This document shows, piece after piece, positions 25,654 to 34,546 of a stretch of 64,000 nt of DNA; position 1 is the stretch's first letter, and the number at the start of each line of letters is the position of its first letter. Both the position numbers and the translations under genes were made by a program. The DNA is from Arthrobacter sp. SLBN-83 (lineage in GTDB: Bacteria; Actinomycetota; Actinomycetes; Actinomycetales; Micrococcaceae), in assembly GCF_006715285.1 (NCBI RefSeq), contig NZ_VFMX01000001.1, positions 682,001 through 746,000 on the forward strand, read 5' to 3'. Below the pieces are notes generated by a model that worked only from the letters and a program-made list of their open reading frames with translations, was not told the origin of the DNA and made no database searches.

Positions 25654-27053
25654 AGCTTGAACACCCGCCGTGGCGATGCGTCGATGACGTCCACGATCAA
25701 TTCATGCGCCCGCTCCTCGGTGATCCGGTGTTCAGCCACCAGGCGTGCCAGGAATGATGCCTCGATCCGGCGGGCGGTGTCATGCCGGGCAGGGATGGAG
25801 CAGAACGCCCGGGTGTCGTCGATAAAGCCCGAGGACCGGGAGAAGCCCGCCGTCTCCGTCACCGCCGACCGGAAGCGCAGCATCGCGTCCGGAGCATCCA
25901 GGAACCACCACGGAGCGCCCAGGTAGACCGAGGGGTAGAACCCGGCAAGCGGAGCGAGTTCCCGCGAGAACACTGTCTCGTCCAGGGTGAACAGGACCAG
26001 GTGGAAGTCCTTGGCCGTCCCGAAGTCCTGCAGCAGCGGCCGCACGGCCTCGGTGTAGTTCACGGCCACGGGGATGTCGTGGCCGGTGTCCGCGCCGAAG
26101 GCCTCGAACGTGGGCGCGTGGTGGTTGCGGAACGAACCCGGGTGGATGGTCATGACCAACCCGTCCTCCACCGACATCCGCGCCATCTGGTAGATCATGT
26201 GCGCTTCGAAGGCGTCCCTGTCCGCAGCAGTCTCCTGCCCCGTCCGGCCGCGCTCGAAAAGCCGCTCCGCCTCGCCGTCGTCCAGTTTCAGCGTGGTGGG
26301 CGTGAACACGCCGTGGTCCGCGGACACCGCGCCGCGCTCCACGAAGTGGCGCCGGCGTGCCTCGAGGGCTTTGATGTACCCCGCGTAGCCGGAGGCGCCG
26401 TCCCCGGCAGCTCCGATGAGGCGCTCCACGTTGTCCTGCCAGGCCGGGTGCGCCATGTTCAGGTACTGGTCCGGCCGGAAGGTGGGCAGCACCCGGGCGG
26501 CGAACGAGGGGTCATTGTGCAGGGCAGCGTGGCTGTCCAGCGAGTCCAGGGGATCATCGGTGGTGGCGAGTACCTCGATGTTGAATTCCTTGAACAGCTC
26601 GCGCGGCCGGAAGCCCGGCTCCGAAAGCTTGGCCTGCAGGGCATCGTAGAGCCGGTCCGCGTTGTCCGCGGATGGCTCCCCGCTGATGCCGAAAACGTGA
26701 GCGAACTCCTGCCGGATCCAGTAACCGGACGCCGTTCCCTCGAAATTGGGCCAAGCCTCGCAAAAGTGGCGCCACACCTGCCGTGAATCGGCAGGCGTGC
26801 TGCCGAGCCCCAGCTGGTCCATGGGCACCCCGCCGGCGTGGATCAGCCGGGTGACGTAGTGGTCCGGAGTGACCAGGAGCGCGGCGGGGTCAGGGAAGGG
26901 GGTGTTCTGCTCGATGACCGCCGCGTCCACGTGCCCGTGGGGAGAGATGATCGGCAGCCCCTCCACCTTTTTGAAAAGCGACCGCGCGATCTCCCGGACG
27001 CCGGGATCAGCCGGCAGCAGCCGGTCCGGGTGGTCCGCTATTGGCTGGCCCAT
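25650..27053 (-). CDS. uxaC: Glucuronate isomerase
   Basis: A 467-residue protein of standard UxaC length. It converts D-glucuronate to D-fructuronate (and galacturonate to tagaturonate). The N-terminal ISPHGHVDA holds metal-binding His residues. TTDDPLDSL, HPGSFRNHH and DETVFSRELAPLAGFYPSVYLGAPWWFLD are family signatures. It lies 3 bases downstream of the first TIM-barrel gene (27057-27962) and overlaps uxuB. Confidence 0.95.
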   Translation of the reverse strand: MGQPIADHPDRLLPADPGVREIARSLFKKVEGLPIISPHGHVDAAVIEQNTPFPDPAALLVTPDHYVTRLIHAGGVPMDQLGLGSTPADSRQVWRHFCEAWPNFEGTASGYWIRQEFAHVFGISGEPSADNADRLYDALQAKLSEPGFRPRELFKEFNIEVLATTDDPLDSLDSHAALHNDPSFAARVLPTFRPDQYLNMAHPAWQDNVERLIGAAGDGASGYAGYIKALEARRRHFVERGAVSADHGVFTPTTLKLDDGEAERLFERGRTGQETAADRDAFEAHMIYQMARMSVEDGLVMTIHPGSFRNHHAPTFEAFGADTGHDIPVAVNYTEAVRPLLQDFGTAKDFHLVLFTLDETVFSRELAPLAGFYPSVYLGAPWWFLDAPDAMLRFRSAVTETAGFSRSSGFIDDTRAFCSIPARHDTARRIEASFLARLVAEHRITEERAHELIVDVIDASPRRVFKL

Positions 27054-27056
27054 GGC

Positions 27057-27962
27057 TCACCGCCTCCCTGCCGCGACGGAGAGCCCTGCCAGGGCGGCCG
27101 TGGAGCGCAGGTAGTCAAGGTTGTCCGCGGTCCGTTCGGCCAACGGGAGCTCGGTGGAGAAGTCCTCCACGGTCACCCATCCGTCATAGCCGAAGGCCGC
27201 GAGCGCCTTGAAGTACTGCAGCACGCTGCCCTGGCCGGAACGGAGCGGAGCCCATTCGTTGCGGTAGACGGCGGCACCGGACTCATCGGTTTCCCCGCTG
27301 TTGACCCAAACCGCGTTCTTGACGTGCACATGGGCCAGGTAGTCGCCCAGGAGCTCGAAGGCGGGCAGGTAATCCTCTTGCCCTTCAATGAGGAGGTTGC
27401 CAAGGTCATGGATGACGCCTACGTGCCGCGGATCCAGTCCGTCCAGCAGCCGCAGGGCGGAGGACGCGGAGGCGGTGATGGTCCGGTGATGCAGTTCCAC
27501 CAGCGCCTTCACCCCGTGGTGTGCTGCCCGCTCGGCGATCCACTCGAAGTCACGCCGGGCTGCCGTGAAGAGCTCCGGGTAGGGCGTACCGCTGGCAGGT
27601 TCGTTCCCCCATGCCGCGGTTCCCAGCGGAAGCGTGGTTACCCTGACCTTCTCCGCACCCAGCCTGGCCGTAGCGGCGAGCATCCGGTCCACGTCCGCAT
27701 GGTTGTCGCACCGCGCGTAGCCGCCGATTCCGGAAAACTCCAGCCCCGCCCCGCTGGTAAGGGAGGCGATGCGGTCCAGGTGGTCCTCCATTCCCGTGAG
27801 CGGGATGGTGGCCCTGTTGCCGGCCCAGAAGCCAGGTGCTGCGGCGTCAGCCTGGTCCGTGATGCGCCATTCGACGCCGTCCCAGCCCTGGTCGGCGAGG
27901 TGCTTCACTGCCTCTTCCGGAGTCCAGTCGGGGGTTGATGCCGTGAATACTGAAAACTTCAT
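27057..27962 (-). CDS. TIM-barrel sugar phosphate isomerase/epimerase-like protein
   Basis: A 301-residue xylose-isomerase-like TIM barrel (AP-endonuclease-2 superfamily). Metal-site motifs include LVELHHRTITAS (Glu/His), HVGVIHDLGN (His/Asp), AHVHVKNA (His) and WVTVEDFS (Glu). The start is set at the ATG of MKFSVFT, four bases after the upstream stop; a longer in-frame reading overlaps the previous gene. It belongs to the sugar locus with a Gfo/Idh/MocA dehydrogenase and a second TIM barrel. Possible roles are epimerisation or 3-keto-glycoside cleavage. Confidence 0.83.
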   Translation of the reverse strand: MKFSVFTASTPDWTPEEAVKHLADQGWDGVEWRITDQADAAAPGFWAGNRATIPLTGMEDHLDRIASLTSGAGLEFSGIGGYARCDNHADVDRMLAATARLGAEKVRVTTLPLGTAAWGNEPASGTPYPELFTAARRDFEWIAERAAHHGVKALVELHHRTITASASSALRLLDGLDPRHVGVIHDLGNLLIEGQEDYLPAFELLGDYLAHVHVKNAVWVNSGETDESGAAVYRNEWAPLRSGQGSVLQYFKALAAFGYDGWVTVEDFSTELPLAERTADNLDYLRSTAALAGLSVAAGRR

Positions 27963-27966
27963 GATG

Positions 27967-29130
27967 TCAGGCGCTTTCTGCCGCGGAGCTGCCGGTGCGG
28001 ACTTCAAGGTCGTTGTACTTCCCTGCAAGGACGTCGTCGAAGAGGACGGGCTGGCCCAGGGTGGCCGAGACGTAGACGGAGCGCACGGCCGCGAGCGCGT
28101 TGACGGCGTCGCTGACGGTGACCCCGGGCTGCCGTCCGCCGGCGATGGCGGCCAGGATGTCCCGGTATTGCCGCACGTGGCCGGCGGGGTAGGTGGTGGG
28201 GTCCGCGGCCTTGTAGTCCTCCACCGGGTACTTGGCCAGTTCCTGGTCGGCCTGGTTGCCGCCGCCCTGGAGGCCCATGTCCGCCGACTCGCCGCCGGCG
28301 TCCTTGCTGTGGAAGTACTGCAGCCGGTCGTTGTCCACCACGGCCGATCCTTCGGATCCCATGAGCTGGACGCGGACGGTCAGCCCGGGATAGGCGGAGG
28401 TGGTGGCGTGCAGGACTGCCAGTCCGCCGTTTTCAAAGGTGACCGTGGCTACGGCGGTGTCCTCCACTTCGATGCGCTCGTGCGCCAGCAGGGCGGTGTG
28501 CGCGTGGATTTCCACGGGGCGTCCCATGAACCACAGGAGCAGGTCCACGGTGTGGACCCCCTGGTTCATCAGGGCACCGCCGCCGTCCATGGCCCACGTG
28601 CCGCGCCAGTCGCCGGAGTCGTAGTAGCCCTGGCTGCGCCACCAGGCAACCGAAGCGATAGCCGAGGTGAGCCGGCCGAACCGGCCCTTGGCGATGGCGT
28701 CGGCCACAGCCACGCTGGACTGGTCGAACCGGTGCTGGCTGATCACCGAGGCGATGATCCCCTTTTCCGCGGCCTCCTTTGCTGCGGCTTCGATCTCCTG
28801 GGCCCGGGTGAGGTCCACGTCGAGTGGCTTTTCGATCACGACGTGCTTGCCGGCGGCCAGGACCTCCAGGCCCTGCTGGATGTGCAGGCCACTGGGCGTT
28901 GCCAGTGCCACGAGGTCGATGTCTTCCGCCGCGAAGGCCTCCGCCAGGGTGCTGAACTGCGGCGGCCGCGGGCCGCCCTGCTTCTCGATGAAATCGGCCA
29001 GGGCCTCGGCGGCGGCAGGGATGGCGTCGACGAGGGCGACGATCCGTACCTCCGGGAACTGCTGCAGGGCTACGGCGTGGGTGCGGCCAATGACGCCGCA
29101 TCCGGTGATGGCTACGTTCAAGGTGCTCAT
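27967..29130 (-). CDS. Gfo/Idh/MocA-family oxidoreductase
   Basis: A 387-residue NAD(P)-dependent sugar dehydrogenase. The N-terminal Rossmann motif is ITGCGVIGRTHA (residues 8-19), and EKPLDVD (about 98-104) holds the catalytic Lys. A C-terminal alpha/beta sheet domain has GGGALMNQGVHTVDLLLW. Family members oxidise hydroxyls of sugars, cyclitols or glycosides, sometimes at C3. The upstream TIM-barrel gene overlaps it by four bases. Confidence 0.88.
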   Translation of the reverse strand: MSTLNVAITGCGVIGRTHAVALQQFPEVRIVALVDAIPAAAEALADFIEKQGGPRPPQFSTLAEAFAAEDIDLVALATPSGLHIQQGLEVLAAGKHVVIEKPLDVDLTRAQEIEAAAKEAAEKGIIASVISQHRFDQSSVAVADAIAKGRFGRLTSAIASVAWWRSQGYYDSGDWRGTWAMDGGGALMNQGVHTVDLLLWFMGRPVEIHAHTALLAHERIEVEDTAVATVTFENGGLAVLHATTSAYPGLTVRVQLMGSEGSAVVDNDRLQYFHSKDAGGESADMGLQGGGNQADQELAKYPVEDYKAADPTTYPAGHVRQYRDILAAIAGGRQPGVTVSDAVNALAAVRSVYVSATLGQPVLFDDVLAGKYNDLEVRTGSSAAESA

Positions 29131-29975
29131 GCGGTCTGGACTCCTGCTTCTGCGGTGACTTTTGCGAAGGCGCGTGCTGCAATGCCGAAGGCGGTGGGGC
29201 CGGAGAACCCGCCCAGTCCGTGGGCCCCGGCCAGGTGCGGCTCCAGGGAAGCGAAGCCCTGGTAGCCGTCGGCCTTGAGGGCCTCCACGGTCTTCAGCAG
29301 GTCCCCGTCCCCTTCACCGGCCGGCGTGACGTGGCCGTTGGAGAACAGGGCGTCCTTGACCTGCAGGTACTCCAGGTGCGGGCGCAGCTTGGCGTACCCT
29401 TCGTCGAAGGGCTTGACCCCCACCTGGACGAAGTTTGCCGCATCCCAGGCAACCTTGAGGGCGGGCGAGTTGACGGTCTCGATGATGTCCAGGACCCGGT
29501 CCGGAACGTCTCCGAAAATGTCCTTTTCGTTTTCGTGGAGGAGGACCACGCCGGCTTCCTCCGCCACATCGGCGAGGGCGCGCATGCGTTCGATGACGGC
29601 GTCGCGGATGCTTTCCACCTGCACGGACTCGCCGTAGTAGAAGGAGAAGATCCGGATGTACTTGGCGTCCAGGACCTTGGCGGCGTTGACCGCCCGGCGC
29701 ACGCGCTCCACCTCGTGCTCCACGGGCAGGCTGACGTCCACCTTCCCGATGGGGGAAGCGATGGCGGAGACCTTCATGCCTTTCTCCGACAGCAGGGACG
29801 CGAGGGCCTGGAGCTGTTCGTCGCTGAGGTCCACGATGTTGGTGCCCCATGCGCTGCGGACCTCGATGTGGTTGGCGCCGAGGGCCTGCAGCACTGCGAT
29901 CTGGACTGCGGGGTCGTCGTCGATCTCATCGCCGAAGCCTGACAGCTGCCACGTGACCTGGGTGGTCGAAACCAT
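29127..29975 (-). CDS. TIM-barrel sugar phosphate isomerase/epimerase-like protein
   Basis: A 282-residue protein of the same fold as the gene at 27057-27962 but divergent from it. Metal-site blocks include VVLLHENEKDIFG (Glu), LKVAWDAANF (Asp), LEYLQVKDA and GFASLEPHL (Glu). It lies 2 bases after the permease gene and overlaps the dehydrogenase. Together, two TIM barrels and one Gfo/Idh/MocA enzyme resemble oxidise-then-cleave glycoside systems. The precise reaction is unknown. Confidence 0.83.
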   Translation of the reverse strand: MVSTTQVTWQLSGFGDEIDDDPAVQIAVLQALGANHIEVRSAWGTNIVDLSDEQLQALASLLSEKGMKVSAIASPIGKVDVSLPVEHEVERVRRAVNAAKVLDAKYIRIFSFYYGESVQVESIRDAVIERMRALADVAEEAGVVLLHENEKDIFGDVPDRVLDIIETVNSPALKVAWDAANFVQVGVKPFDEGYAKLRPHLEYLQVKDALFSNGHVTPAGEGDGDLLKTVEALKADGYQGFASLEPHLAGAHGLGGFSGPTAFGIAARAFAKVTAEAGVQTA

Positions 29976-29977
29976 GG

Positions 29978-30901
29978 TTATTTAACTCCTCCGGCGGTCA
30001 GCCCGCCTACTAGGTAACGCTGGAAAATCAGGTAAAGAATGACCACGGGAGCGGCACACACCAGCGCCGCCGCCATCATCTGGCCGTAGTAGGGAATGGC
30101 GCCGCCTTCCTGGGAGGCACCAAAGATCTGAAGTGCGACGGCGGCGGTCTGGCTTTCGGGGCGCGTCATCACCGAGGCGAACAGCACGTCATTCCAGCCG
30201 AGCAGGAACGCGAAGATGCCGGAGACAACGATGCCGGGCCAGCTGAGCGGCAGGATGATGCGGAAAAGCACTCCAAGGTTGGAGGCGCCGTCGATCCTTG
30301 CCGCCTCTTCCAGCTCCTTGGGAAGCCCTCGGAGGTAGGTGACCATCACCCAGGTGGAGAACGGCATGGCGAACGTCAGGTAGGTGACGAACAGGCCCCA
30401 CTGCGTTCCGATGACCTGGATTCCCAGGTAGGTCGCGGCCGAGGAAAACAGGACGAAGACCGGCAGCACCATCAGGGTTCCGGGCACGGACTGCAGGGCC
30501 AACAGGCCGCGGAGGATGGTGAGCCGCCCGCGGAAGGTGTAGCGCACCAGCACGAAGGCGGTGGATACGGACAGCGCGGCCGAAACCACTGCGGTGGCGC
30601 CGGCCACCAGGACGCTGTTGGCCAGACCGGTGGCAAGGCCCACGCTGGTCCAGATCTTCGAGTAGTTCTCGAACGTAACTGTCGAGGGCCAGAACTCACC
30701 GTTGGCCACCCCGATGTCCGAGTTCACCGAGGCCAGGAAGATGTACAGCACAGGGACCAGGACCAGGGCGCCCAGGAACACCAGGACGAAAATCAGCAGC
30801 GGGGTCGGGAGCAGCCGCAGCACCTCGTGCTGCCGGTGCGAGCCCGGACGGTCGACTTCAAACGTTGGCGCGCTCTGCCGGGTGGCTGTCGTGGCGCTCA
30901 T
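29978..30901 (-). CDS. Carbohydrate ABC transporter permease (MalG-like)
   Basis: A 307-residue protein with six predicted membrane segments. The EAA loop near the C-terminus is LPKELEEAARIDGASNLGVLFRIILPLSWPG, diagnostic of CUT1 importers (read in sections). It overlaps the MalF-like permease gene by four bases. It forms the transmembrane pore with that protein. No ATP-binding subunit is encoded in the locus. Confidence 0.93.
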   Translation of the reverse strand: MSATTATRQSAPTFEVDRPGSHRQHEVLRLLPTPLLIFVLVFLGALVLVPVLYIFLASVNSDIGVANGEFWPSTVTFENYSKIWTSVGLATGLANSVLVAGATAVVSAALSVSTAFVLVRYTFRGRLTILRGLLALQSVPGTLMVLPVFVLFSSAATYLGIQVIGTQWGLFVTYLTFAMPFSTWVMVTYLRGLPKELEEAARIDGASNLGVLFRIILPLSWPGIVVSGIFAFLLGWNDVLFASVMTRPESQTAAVALQIFGASQEGGAIPYYGQMMAAALVCAAPVVILYLIFQRYLVGGLTAGGVK

Positions 30902-31908
30902 TTCCTGCCTCCTGGTGTTTCGGCGTCGTCAAGTTTGACGGCGCGGAGGTAGACGAACAGCGGGATGGCGATGAGCACCAGGGAGATGAAGGCCATCGCG
31001 GCGCTCAGGCCAAAGCGGAAGCTCTGGAAGCTGGTGACGTACGTCAGGATGGGCAGGACTTCGACGTCAGCCGGGGCCGGGACGCCGAACAGCACGAATG
31101 GGAGGGTGAAGTTGTTGATGTGGTGCAGCATCCCGATCAGGAAGGCCAGCGCCAGCGGGCCCTTCAGGTAGGGGAAGACCACGTACCGCAACTTGTTCCA
31201 CCACAGCGCACCGTCCAGGGCCGAAGCTTCGTGCACTTCGTGGTCCACGGACTGCAGGCCGGACAGCGCCAGCAGGTAGATGAACGGCCAGGAGGCCCAG
31301 ATCTGCACCAGGACCAGCGTCCAGAAGGTCTGCGGACCGTTGAGCCACAGCCCAACGTGGATGCCCACGGTCCCCAACGCCTCGTCCACGATTCCGCCGG
31401 GCTGGAGCATGGTCCGCCAGACGGTGGCCACCACGAAGGATGGGAGGACGTACGGGATCAGGAAGATCGAGCGGATCACTGCCCGCCCCTTGAAGGCGTT
31501 CTGGGTGGCCACCGCGGCGGCGATGCCAAGCGGCAGCGTCACCACCATGGCCAGGAACGAGTAGCTGACGCTGAGCCAGACGGCGTGCAACAGCGGCGAA
31601 GCAGTGACAGCTTCAACGAAGTTTTCAGCTCCGATGACCGGTGCACTGATCCACTTCCGCAGGGTGTACTGGTCCAGGTTGAGGACCGACATGTAGATGC
31701 CCAGCAGGAGCGGGAGCACGATGATAATGATCATCAGGGCCCCGCCGGGGATCAGCATCCAGAGCGGCCGGTTGCGTTCGCTCAGTCCCTTGCGGCGCTT
31801 GCCGCCCTTGTGGCCGGGCTGCTGCCCGGCCACGTCTGTGTTCCGGGGCGCCCGGCTTGCGGCGGTCTCCGCCGCAAGCCGGACTTCATGAGAGGCGTCA
31901 GTTGACAT
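30898..31908 (-). CDS. Carbohydrate ABC transporter permease (MalF-like)
   Basis: A 336-residue membrane protein with a Lys/Arg-rich cytoplasmic N-terminus, six hydrophobic segments and the coupling loop VDHEVHEASALDGA. It lies 6 bases after the binding-protein gene. It is the second pore subunit of the CUT1 importer. Confidence 0.92.
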   Translation of the reverse strand: MSTDASHEVRLAAETAASRAPRNTDVAGQQPGHKGGKRRKGLSERNRPLWMLIPGGALMIIIIVLPLLLGIYMSVLNLDQYTLRKWISAPVIGAENFVEAVTASPLLHAVWLSVSYSFLAMVVTLPLGIAAAVATQNAFKGRAVIRSIFLIPYVLPSFVVATVWRTMLQPGGIVDEALGTVGIHVGLWLNGPQTFWTLVLVQIWASWPFIYLLALSGLQSVDHEVHEASALDGALWWNKLRYVVFPYLKGPLALAFLIGMLHHINNFTLPFVLFGVPAPADVEVLPILTYVTSFQSFRFGLSAAMAFISLVLIAIPLFVYLRAVKLDDAETPGGRK

Positions 31909-31914
31909 CAGGAC

Positions 31915-33273
31915 TTATCCTTTGGAGGCGCGGTCCAGGGATGCCTGGCCCTTGTTCTGGGCGTCCTTGATCCTTTGGTCCAGGGCAGAGTCGTCCACCT
32001 TGCCCGCGGCCAGGTCCGGAATGGACTGGACGGTGACATTCAGGAGTGCGAGCTGGATATCGCCCCAGGCACCGGTAAAGGGTGTCGCCTTGGACTTGGC
32101 AGCGGCGTCAGCCATCGGCTTGAGCTTCGGATCGGTCAGGCTGGCGAGGGCCTCGGCGTTGGCCGGCAAGTCGCCGAAGATCTTCTGGTAGTTCAACTGC
32201 TCATCCTTGGACGTGATCAGCTTGATGTAGGCGAACGCGAGGTCCTTCTGCTTGGAGTAGTCGGCCACCACGAGGTTGTCACCGGAGAGGATGCTCGCGG
32301 CGTCGCCATCGGACTTGGACTGGGTCTCACCCGGGGGGACGGTGGGCATCAGCGTGTACTCGTACTTGCCGGCTATGGCCGACTTATCGAGCGTCGGAAT
32401 AGAGGTGCCGGTGGTCATCATCAGGTAGCCGGCCTTGCCGCTGGCAAAGGCTGCCACGGCATTGCTGTTGCTCCAGCCGACGGAAGCAGGGTCAACAACC
32501 TTGTCGTCGGTGAGCCAGCCGAAGTAAGTCTGGTACGCCTTCTTGACTGCGGGATCGTCCAACTTCAGTTTGTTTCCGTCAACCAGGGGGTTGCCGGCCT
32601 GCACGGACATGGCCCAGATGAACTTCCAGGGATCGTAGTTGTCCTTGTAGCCGGTGGCGATGCCGTAGGTATCACCCTTGGTCATCTTCTTTGCCTGGGC
32701 TGCCAGTTCGTCCCAGGTGGTGGCGGGCTTGTCGATGCCGGCCGCTGCCAGCAGGTCCTTGTTGTAAGCCATCACGAACGGACGGCTCACGAAGGGGATG
32801 CCTGCCTGGTGGTCCTTGTCCGGACCGGAAATACCGAGGGCGGCGGGGTTGAAGCGGTCCTTGCCGCCTACTGCCTTCCAGTCATCATCCGAGAGGGTGA
32901 CGAATGCCTTGGTGGCGTAGGCCGTAGGCGTGAACGTTGTGCCGAGTCCATAAATGTCAGGTCCCTGGCCTGATACCACCGAGGTCTGGATCCGGGTGAG
33001 CTCGTCATTGGCGGAGGCGAAGGTCTCAAATTTCACGTCGGCGCCGGTCTCAGCCTTGAACTTGGCGGCGATGTCGCTTTGCCACTGCTTCTGCTGTTCG
33101 GGGTACTGGGCCAGGACGCCTGTCAGGACACTGAGGGTCTTGCCCGTTCCGTCCACCTTCCCGCCGGCGTTGGAACCTCCGCCGCTTCCGGAGCCTCCGG
33201 ACCCACAACCGGTCAGGGCGAGTGCTGCAGCCGTGACAATTGCCGCGAGCCCAGTAGTCGATTTAAACCTCAT
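31915..33273 (-). CDS. ABC sugar-binding lipoprotein
   Basis: A 452-residue family-1 extracellular solute-binding protein. The start at 33273 follows AGAGGAG and gives a lipoprotein signal (LAAIVTAAALALTGC, lipid Cys at about residue 21), then a Gly/Ser spacer. The mature domain has the usual KFETFASANDELTRIQT and TGTSIPTLDKS regions. First gene of the importer operon, divergent from LacI. Ligand is not determinable; context suggests a glucuronide, uronate or oligosaccharide. Confidence 0.92.
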   Translation of the reverse strand: MRFKSTTGLAAIVTAAALALTGCGSGGSGSGGGSNAGGKVDGTGKTLSVLTGVLAQYPEQQKQWQSDIAAKFKAETGADVKFETFASANDELTRIQTSVVSGQGPDIYGLGTTFTPTAYATKAFVTLSDDDWKAVGGKDRFNPAALGISGPDKDHQAGIPFVSRPFVMAYNKDLLAAAGIDKPATTWDELAAQAKKMTKGDTYGIATGYKDNYDPWKFIWAMSVQAGNPLVDGNKLKLDDPAVKKAYQTYFGWLTDDKVVDPASVGWSNSNAVAAFASGKAGYLMMTTGTSIPTLDKSAIAGKYEYTLMPTVPPGETQSKSDGDAASILSGDNLVVADYSKQKDLAFAYIKLITSKDEQLNYQKIFGDLPANAEALASLTDPKLKPMADAAAKSKATPFTGAWGDIQLALLNVTVQSIPDLAAGKVDDSALDQRIKDAQNKGQASLDRASKG

Positions 33274-33360
33274 TGTTTTTCTCCTCTTGGACACCCGCAT
33301 GGCCACATCCGTCCTGTGGCGGAGATCACTGCAGGCGACTCGAGATTCAGTCTAGGAAGA

Positions 33361-33397
33361 TGGCAAGTTGGTGGCAAGCGGTTGCCAAAAGTTGCCA
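33361..33397. promoter_or_regulatory. Nested inverted-repeat operator between importer and LacI genes
   Basis: TGGCAAGCGGTTGCCA (33372-33387) is an inverted repeat with TGGCAA/TTGCCA arms and a GCGG centre. The same arms recur outside it: TGGCAA at 33361-33366 and TTGCCA at 33392-33397, giving two concentric sites. It lies in the divergent region controlled by the adjacent LacI-family gene, the probable ligand-responsive repressor. Confidence 0.65.
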
Positions 33398-33493
33398 AAA
33401 ATGCTCATATAGGTGCATCAGGAATCCAGCGGCGAGTAGCCTTGGGAGCCCCATTTGGCTGGCTTTGCCGGTCCGCGAGGAAAGGCCGCAGCG

Positions 33494-34546
33494 ATGGCAG
33501 ACCCGACAATAAAGGCGTCACGCCCGCCGGGCTTTGGCGCCGGCGCCCAGCGGGACCGGCCGCCCACCATCCGCGACGTTGCCGAGCTCGCAGGCGTTGC
33601 CACCTCCACCGTCTCACGTGCCCTGGCCCGGCCGGACCGGGTGAATCCCCGCACCCGCCTGCGGATCGAAGAGGCTGCCGCCCAGCTCAACTACGTGCCC
33701 AGCTCCCAGGCACGCGGGCTCAGTTCGGGGCGGACCAACGCCGTGGCCGTCCTGGTGCCCGACATCACCAACCCGTTCTACTTCGACATCATCCGCGGCA
33801 CGCAGCACCAGCTCAAGGCCGCCGGTGTCACCCAGCTCCTGGTGGACACAGAGGAGTCCAGCGAGATGGAACTGGACGCGCTCCACAAGATGCGGAAATC
33901 CGCGGACGGGTTCATCCTTGCTGCCTCGCGCCTGTCGGATGCCCAGCTTGCGGAGGTCTCGCAATCACAGCCCCTGGTGACGTTCAACCGGGCTTCCACC
34001 AGCGCCCCGACAGTGATGATCGATACGCCGTCGGCCATCATCCAGGCGCTGGAACACCTGGCCTCGCTGGGACATCACAAAGTTTGCTACGTCGCCGGAC
34101 CGCCAACCTCGTGGTCCAACCAAATGCGGTGGAAGGTCTTCGAAGAGGACGCCACCAAGCGCGGAATGGAGGTGCACCGCATTGGCCCGTACACCCCCAA
34201 GACCACATCAGGGGCTGCGGCAGCCGACGCAGCGGTCAGGACCGGGGCAACGGCCTGCATCGTTTTCAATGACCTGCTGGCCATCGGTATGCTGCAGCGC
34301 CTGCAGGCCCGCGGCATCCGGGTCCCCCAGGACATGAGCATCATCGGATCGGACGACATCTTCGGCGCAGACTTCTGCAACCCGCCACTGACCACCATCT
34401 CCAGCCCCATCGAACAGGCGGGCAGGGTGGCCGTTTCCATGCTGTTGGCCCAGCTCAACCCGCTGCCGGGAAGCGCCGCCCGTCAACTGGCCGTCATGCC
34501 CACGCACCTCACCATCCGGGAATCGACGGGACCCGCGCCGGCCTGA
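33494..34546 (+). CDS. LacI-family transcriptional regulator
   Basis: A protein of about 350 residues. The N-terminal helix-turn-helix PTIRDVAELAGVATSTVSRAL and hinge helix (QLNYVPSSQARGLSS) are canonical. A periplasmic-binding-protein-like effector domain follows (VLVPDITNPFYFDII...). It should repress the divergent importer/catabolic operon in the absence of its sugar ligand, acting at the palindromes around 33380. The start at 33494 follows GAGGAAAGG; 33455 is an alternative. Its stop codon directly abuts the stop of the convergent CocE gene. Confidence 0.92.
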   Translation: MADPTIKASRPPGFGAGAQRDRPPTIRDVAELAGVATSTVSRALARPDRVNPRTRLRIEEAAAQLNYVPSSQARGLSSGRTNAVAVLVPDITNPFYFDIIRGTQHQLKAAGVTQLLVDTEESSEMELDALHKMRKSADGFILAASRLSDAQLAEVSQSQPLVTFNRASTSAPTVMIDTPSAIIQALEHLASLGHHKVCYVAGPPTSWSNQMRWKVFEEDATKRGMEVHRIGPYTPKTTSGAAAADAAVRTGATACIVFNDLLAIGMLQRLQARGIRVPQDMSIIGSDDIFGADFCNPPLTTISSPIEQAGRVAVSMLLAQLNPLPGSAARQLAVMPTHLTIRESTGPAPA

